Part shown: piece after piece, positions 42,562-45,814 of the stretch
Numbering within the stretch: position 1 is the first letter of the stretch
Layout of the letters: each line of letters begins with the position of its first letter
Assembly (NCBI GenBank): GCA_030432635.1
Contig: JAUIMB010000019.1
Coordinates: forward strand, 1 to 45,814
DNA from: Bacteroidia bacterium
GTDB taxonomy: Bacteria; Bacteroidota; Bacteroidia; Flavobacteriales; Flavobacteriaceae
Direction: 5' to 3'
Length of the DNA: 45,814 nt
Notes under the pieces: generated by a model
Told to the model about the DNA's origin: nothing
What the model saw: only the letters and a program-made list of their open reading frames with translations
Database searches by the model: none
Translations under genes and position numbers: made by a program

Positions 42562-43266
42562 ATCGTTACTAAATGATACCGAATGACATGCTACAATTGC
42601 TGCGGTTTCTGTTCGAAGTCGTGAGGTTCCAAGGCTTACAGGTACATAACCTTTTGCTAAGGCCAATTCTATTTCCTTTTTGCTAAAATCGCCTTCTGGA
42701 CCAATAATAATGGTTGTGTTTTCCGAAGTTTTTAACTGACCTTTTAAAGTGTGTCTGTTAGAGTCTTCAACACAATGCGCAATAAATTTTTGTCCTTCCA
42801 TGTTTTGTTCCATAAAATCCGTAAATGAACAGACCTCATTGAGTTGAGGAAGGTAGCAGCCTAAGGATTGTTTCATTGCCGATTGTAGGATCTTTTCATA
42901 ACGTTCGGTTTTTATAACGCGTCGTTCGCTATTGTCACAGATAATAGGAGTGATGCTATCTATACCTATTTCGGTGGCTTTTTCAAGAAACCATTCATAG
43001 CGATCATTCATCTTGGTTGGTGCGACTGCAAGATGAAGATGGTATGGTCTATTAGGTTGTAATTCGGCATGGGTTATCATCGCAATGCAGTTTTTGGCTT
43101 CTGCCAAACTGATCTCAGCCAAAAACAACCATCCTTTGCCGTTAGTGATGTGTAAAGTATTGCCAACTACTTTTCGTAAAACTTTGACGATGTGGCGACT
43201 TTCATCTTTTGAAAATCGTATTTCGGTATCTTCAGGATTTACGTTGGCATTATAGAATAACTGCAT
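42550..43266 (-). CDS. rsmE: 16S rRNA (uracil-1498-N3)-methyltransferase
   Basis: 238 residues. An N-terminal PUA-like domain (SKDESRHIVKVLRKVVGN) precedes the SPOUT catalytic domain with VAPTKMNDRYEWFLEKATEIG, IIIGPEGDFSKKEI and SLGTSRLRTETA, all typical of RsmE, which methylates N3 of U1498 in 16S rRNA. Its ATG directly follows the stop codon of the parvulin-like gene, so both are co-transcribed from the promoter at 43932-43960. Confidence 0.93.
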   Translation of the reverse strand: MQLFYNANVNPEDTEIRFSKDESRHIVKVLRKVVGNTLHITNGKGWLFLAEISLAEAKNCIAMITHAELQPNRPYHLHLAVAPTKMNDRYEWFLEKATEIGIDSITPIICDNSERRVIKTERYEKILQSAMKQSLGCYLPQLNEVCSFTDFMEQNMEGQKFIAHCVEDSNRHTLKGQLKTSENTTIIIGPEGDFSKKEIELALAKGYVPVSLGTSRLRTETAAIVACHSVSFSNDLQL

Positions 43267-43905
43267 TTATTTCCGTGGTTCGGTGACTTTCAATACCTTG
43301 GCCTCTTCAATAAGTTTTTTGTCTTCGGTAACCAAAACCACATAATAGGATTGTGTTTCTGGAATATCCAAAGTGAATAAATCATCAACTTGATGACTCC
43401 CATTGATGATAGCCGACTCAAAATCTGGGTGTAGGTCACCTTCGGTAAACCATCCCAAATCACCGCCTTGCTTAGCGGTCAAATCCATGGAATAATGTCT
43501 TGCCAAGTCTTCAAAACGATAGCCTTGACCATATTTTGAAATAACTGTTTGCCGTATGTTGTCGATTTCTTCCATCGATTTTTTGTTGCCATCAAGAAAG
43601 ACACAGCTAACTCTGTAATAAGGAATTTGATATTTTTCGATGACCTTAAAATAGGTTTTTTGAGGGCTGTCCTTAAAGTATTTTTTTGAGCCAACACTCA
43701 TTTTGAAGATTTTTTCGGCCATTCGTGTTTTGTGTTTCTCCTCGTTGAACACAATAACTTTGCCTTTAGCTTTCTTATTCTTCTTAAAGAAAATGTTGAC
43801 ATCGTCCAAGGTTTGAATAGAATCCAAGGCCTTTTCAAAATCGTCTTGTGCAATACAGCAAAGGGAAGACAAAAGGATAATAGGTACTAGTAAAAATTTA
43901 AGCAT
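43267..43905 (-). CDS. Parvulin-like (PpiC-type) peptidyl-prolyl isomerase, exported
   Basis: 212 residues from ATG 43905. Signal peptide MLKFLLVPIILLSSLCCIAQ. A parvulin-like domain occupies about residues 95-200, with FEDLARHYSMDLTAKQGGDL and GWFTEGDLHPDFESAI; the N-terminal third is helical. It should help fold envelope proteins. A GTG at 43953 is in frame but lies within the promoter, so it is rejected. This is the third prolyl isomerase in the window and from a third family. Confidence 0.85.
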   Translation of the reverse strand: MLKFLLVPIILLSSLCCIAQDDFEKALDSIQTLDDVNIFFKKNKKAKGKVIVFNEEKHKTRMAEKIFKMSVGSKKYFKDSPQKTYFKVIEKYQIPYYRVSCVFLDGNKKSMEEIDNIRQTVISKYGQGYRFEDLARHYSMDLTAKQGGDLGWFTEGDLHPDFESAIINGSHQVDDLFTLDIPETQSYYVVLVTEDKKLIEEAKVLKVTEPRK

Positions 43906-43931
43906 AATTTGGGTGTTTATTGGTTTAAATC

Positions 43932-43960
43932 CAAATTTAAAACTATGAAACACCTAACAA
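43932..43960 (-). promoter_or_regulatory. Promoter of the parvulin-rsmE transcript
   Basis: Minus strand: TTG (43960-43958), 18 bases, TAAATTTG (43939-43932), a perfect Bacteroidota box. The transcript would start near 43927, giving a leader of about 22 bases before ATG 43905. Confidence 0.7.
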
Positions 43961-44013
43961 ACAGTTCTCTTATGAAGTTTTCAAGAAATGCTTGTTCATA
44001 ACTTGGTTTGATC

Positions 44014-44394
44014 CTATTTTACAGCAATCATACTAATTTCAACATTAACGAACTTTGGAAGATTAGCAACCTCAACGGTCTCTCTTGCTGGAGCTGTTTC
44101 AGGATCAAAATACTCCGAGTACACAGCATTGATTTCCGAAAAATTGTTCATATCACTAATGAAAATACTTGTTTTTATGACATTATTGAAATCCATACTG
44201 GCTGCTTCCAATACAGCTTTAAGGTTTTGCATGACTTGCTCTGTTTCTGCTTCGATGGAGTCCATAACAAGTGCGTTGGTCTTTACATCAATGGCAATTT
44301 GCCCTGAAGTGTATAGCATGTTTCCAGTAAGTACAGCTTGGTTGTATGGTCCAATTGGAGCAGGCGCATTGGGTGTGTTGATGATGGTCTTCAT
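44014..44394 (-). CDS. ridA: RidA family enamine/imine deaminase
   Basis: 126 residues. RidA hydrolyses reactive 2-aminoacrylate-type enamines made by PLP enzymes. APAPIGPYNQAV at the N-terminus, LYTSGQIAID, Arg104 in APARETVEV and Glu119 near the end (VNVEISMIAVK) are the family landmarks of the active subgroup. The start lies 10 bases after the lptD stop, so it is co-transcribed with lptD. The 108 bases between its stop and the next gene show no obvious terminator. Confidence 0.93.
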   Translation of the reverse strand: MKTIINTPNAPAPIGPYNQAVLTGNMLYTSGQIAIDVKTNALVMDSIEAETEQVMQNLKAVLEAASMDFNNVIKTSIFISDMNNFSEINAVYSEYFDPETAPARETVEVANLPKFVNVEISMIAVK

Positions 44395-44404
44395 GAATGT
44401 GTGT

Positions 44405-45814
44405 TTAGAGTTGTCTATCGCGTTGTCGTCGCTTATCGTATTTTAGATCCTTAAGCAAATTAGATCGTATGCCTATGAAAAAATTCCACTGTTTATATGG
44501 TCCAAAAGGAACCCAAGTGAAATTCATTCGCCAACTCAAGAGGTCACGCTCAAAGCGCAATTGTGTTTGAGAAAATCCTTTATTGGCAAAATCATAACCT
44601 GATGATGCACCTACCGACCATCTTTTGGAGAGTTCGATGTCTCCAGAAAACATGAGCGAGTTGTTTGAGATGGCATTTTGTCTTGCCGAATTGTTATAAT
44701 TCACAGCATAGGCCAAACGCAAGCTCCAAGGGATTTTATGCTTGTAGAACTCTGTGGGTTCATCATCTTTTGTCGCGTCGCGATCGTCATCTGAAAGCCG
44801 CTGATCTGCAAAATCCTGTGGTTTTCCAAAAAGATCGTCTGCACGTCCACCACTTCTTAGGGATTCTTGAATGGCAGGATCGCTTTCGTCAATGCCATCT
44901 CCTTCGAACTCACTGCTCGACAGTGAGTAACTGATATTTAGATTTGCAGAAGTCAATCTGAAAAGACTTCCACCATTATCGATATTGAACTGGTCAATTT
45001 TACGGTTGTTATTGTCGAGGGCATATGGGTCGAGAACCATCCCAAAATTCACATTCATCTTATCCTTGAGTAACGTCGTGCCTCCTGAAACACGCAATGG
45101 ACTCCATTGTAAGGAATCTCCAGCAAGATTGTAGGACGTAGAGAAATTTAAGTTGTTTAATAACATGATTTTTTTAGGTTCTGTGGCAGAACTGTCCCTA
45201 TCCCTAACCTTAGCTTCAAAATTGTTGCCAAGTGAAATTCCTACGGAACTCGAATATGTGCGGTTTGGTACACCAAAAATAGAACCTTCAAAACGTGTGA
45301 ATTGTTCTCTTCTCACTTCGTCAGCAGTGGTTCCATCAGCATCGATGACTTCAAAAGTATCATAATAATTGTCAAAAGCAGGATTCACATTATAGCTTAT
45401 TGACGGACGCATAACATGTCTGATCTTTTGAATCTTTGGATCCTTACCTTCCTTTTCAAAATTGAACATACCATATACAGTCGTTCCTATGCTCGTTCCG
45501 AAGTTGTAGGTAAAATAACGATCAAAGCCTTTAAGGTCTTCAGTTACAATGGTGCCATCTTCATCCTGAAACTTATTGATGGTGTTGAAAGTCCAAGTTT
45601 CTTCCAGACTGGTATTCGCACTCATGCTGAAATACTTAAACACCTTAAAATTGGTCGAAACTGGAACCGAGTGTACTGCACCAATCTTTGCCTCGTCAAA
45701 CATTTCTGACTTAAAAAAGAACTCGTCGGTTGTTTGGATTCGATTTTCGGCTCTTACATTATATTGAAAGTTGATGTTTTGGATGATGCCTTTGTTTGCA
45801 CCTGTTTTGGATCC
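44405..45814 (-). CDS. lptD: LPS assembly protein LptD, C-terminal part (5' end outside window)
   Basis: The frame is open to the window edge; 469 residues are visible. The ATG at 45703 is internal because coding continues upstream of it. The sequence is a run of amphipathic beta strands of an outer-membrane barrel, with an acidic loop (about 44730-44900: SDDDRDATKDDEP). It ends WRMNFTWVPFGPYKQWNFFI and DLKYDKRRQRDRQL, the ending I know from Bacteroidota proteins labelled putative LptD. LptD with LptE inserts LPS in the outer leaflet. The same C-terminal label rests on recall, so a different large barrel is possible. Confidence 0.8.
   Translation of the reverse strand, partial: GSKTGANKGIIQNINFQYNVRAENRIQTTDEFFFKSEMFDEAKIGAVHSVPVSTNFKVFKYFSMSANTSLEETWTFNTINKFQDEDGTIVTEDLKGFDRYFTYNFGTSIGTTVYGMFNFEKEGKDPKIQKIRHVMRPSISYNVNPAFDNYYDTFEVIDADGTTADEVRREQFTRFEGSIFGVPNRTYSSSVGISLGNNFEAKVRDRDSSATEPKKIMLLNNLNFSTSYNLAGDSLQWSPLRVSGGTTLLKDKMNVNFGMVLDPYALDNNNRKIDQFNIDNGGSLFRLTSANLNISYSLSSSEFEGDGIDESDPAIQESLRSGGRADDLFGKPQDFADQRLSDDDRDATKDDEPTEFYKHKIPWSLRLAYAVNYNNSARQNAISNNSLMFSGDIELSKRWSVGASSGYDFANKGFSQTQLRFERDLLSWRMNFTWVPFGPYKQWNFFIGIRSNLLKDLKYDKRRQRDRQL

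Noticed and set aside
43906-43953. GTG start extending the parvulin-like protein by 16 residues
   Set aside because: The GTG and following codons lie in the promoter region; the signal peptide begins cleanly at ATG 43905.
44008-44446. Plus-strand frames opposite ridA
   Set aside because: RidA is complete with its catalytic residues; the opposing frames have no signal, domain or promoter.
1-45814. CRISPR array, insertion sequence, prophage or defence island
   Set aside because: No regularly spaced repeats, transposase, integrase, capsid or nuclease/helicase defence genes were seen; gene content is core flavobacterial.

Overview
This 45.8-kb window looks like ordinary chromosome of a marine-type member of the Flavobacteriaceae (Bacteroidota). 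The evidence is a type IX secretion (T9SS) C-terminal sorting domain, gliding lipoprotein GldI, Bacteroidota-only families (DUF3810, DUF5683, DUF4159, and a DUF5684-like domain fused to signal peptidase I), AT-rich DNA, weak Shine-Dalgarno sequences, and several promoters fitting the Bacteroidota pattern TTG-N18/19-TAnnTTTG. The genus cannot be fixed from the sequence alone. I see no prophage, insertion sequence, CRISPR array, integrase or restriction system.

Layout. 1-1.96 kb: end of a T9SS cargo protein and a DUF6503-like lipoprotein. 2.0-6.3 kb: two exported amidohydrolase genes carrying three amidohydrolase-like modules, only one of which keeps the metal ligands. 6.5-12.9 kb: DUF3810 zinc-peptidase-like membrane protein, dipeptidase PepD, a cyclophilin-FKBP fusion lipoprotein, GldI, NrnA-type DHH phosphoesterase and nucleoside diphosphate kinase. 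12.9-17.6 kb (minus): small membrane protein, penicillin-acylase-like hydrolase, DUF721/DciA-like protein, lipoprotein, RecF. 17.7-24.4 kb (plus): TPR membrane protein, lumazine synthase, two small paralogous membrane proteins, MutL, two rhomboid proteases, membrane-anchored EEP-family protein.

24.5-29.9 kb (minus) is a compact run parA-parB-DUF5683-dapB-lepB-wbqC. 30.1-35.7 kb (minus) is udk-divIC-mutA-lipoprotein-mutB-secreted protein, combining uridine salvage, division and methylmalonyl-CoA mutase. 35.8-37.3 kb is a PQQ sugar dehydrogenase plus cytochrome c lipoprotein pair. 37.4-37.7 kb holds tRNA-Pro and tRNA-Arg with promoter and terminator. 37.8-45.8 kb carries a small lipoprotein, a methyltransferase, an AI-2E-type permease, a SpoU methyltransferase, a divergent DUF4159/DUF1223 pair, RsmE, a parvulin-like protein, RidA and the C-terminal part of LptD.

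Most genes are housekeeping or envelope functions. The observations most worth checking are the degenerate/active/degenerate amidohydrolase set, a MutL lacking the residues of the usual endonuclease site, a terminator-like hairpin against the udk start codon, an inverted repeat around the gldI promoter, and a shared 15-mer that puts the -7 box against the start codons of two unrelated genes. I did not find a convincing new defence or mobile system.
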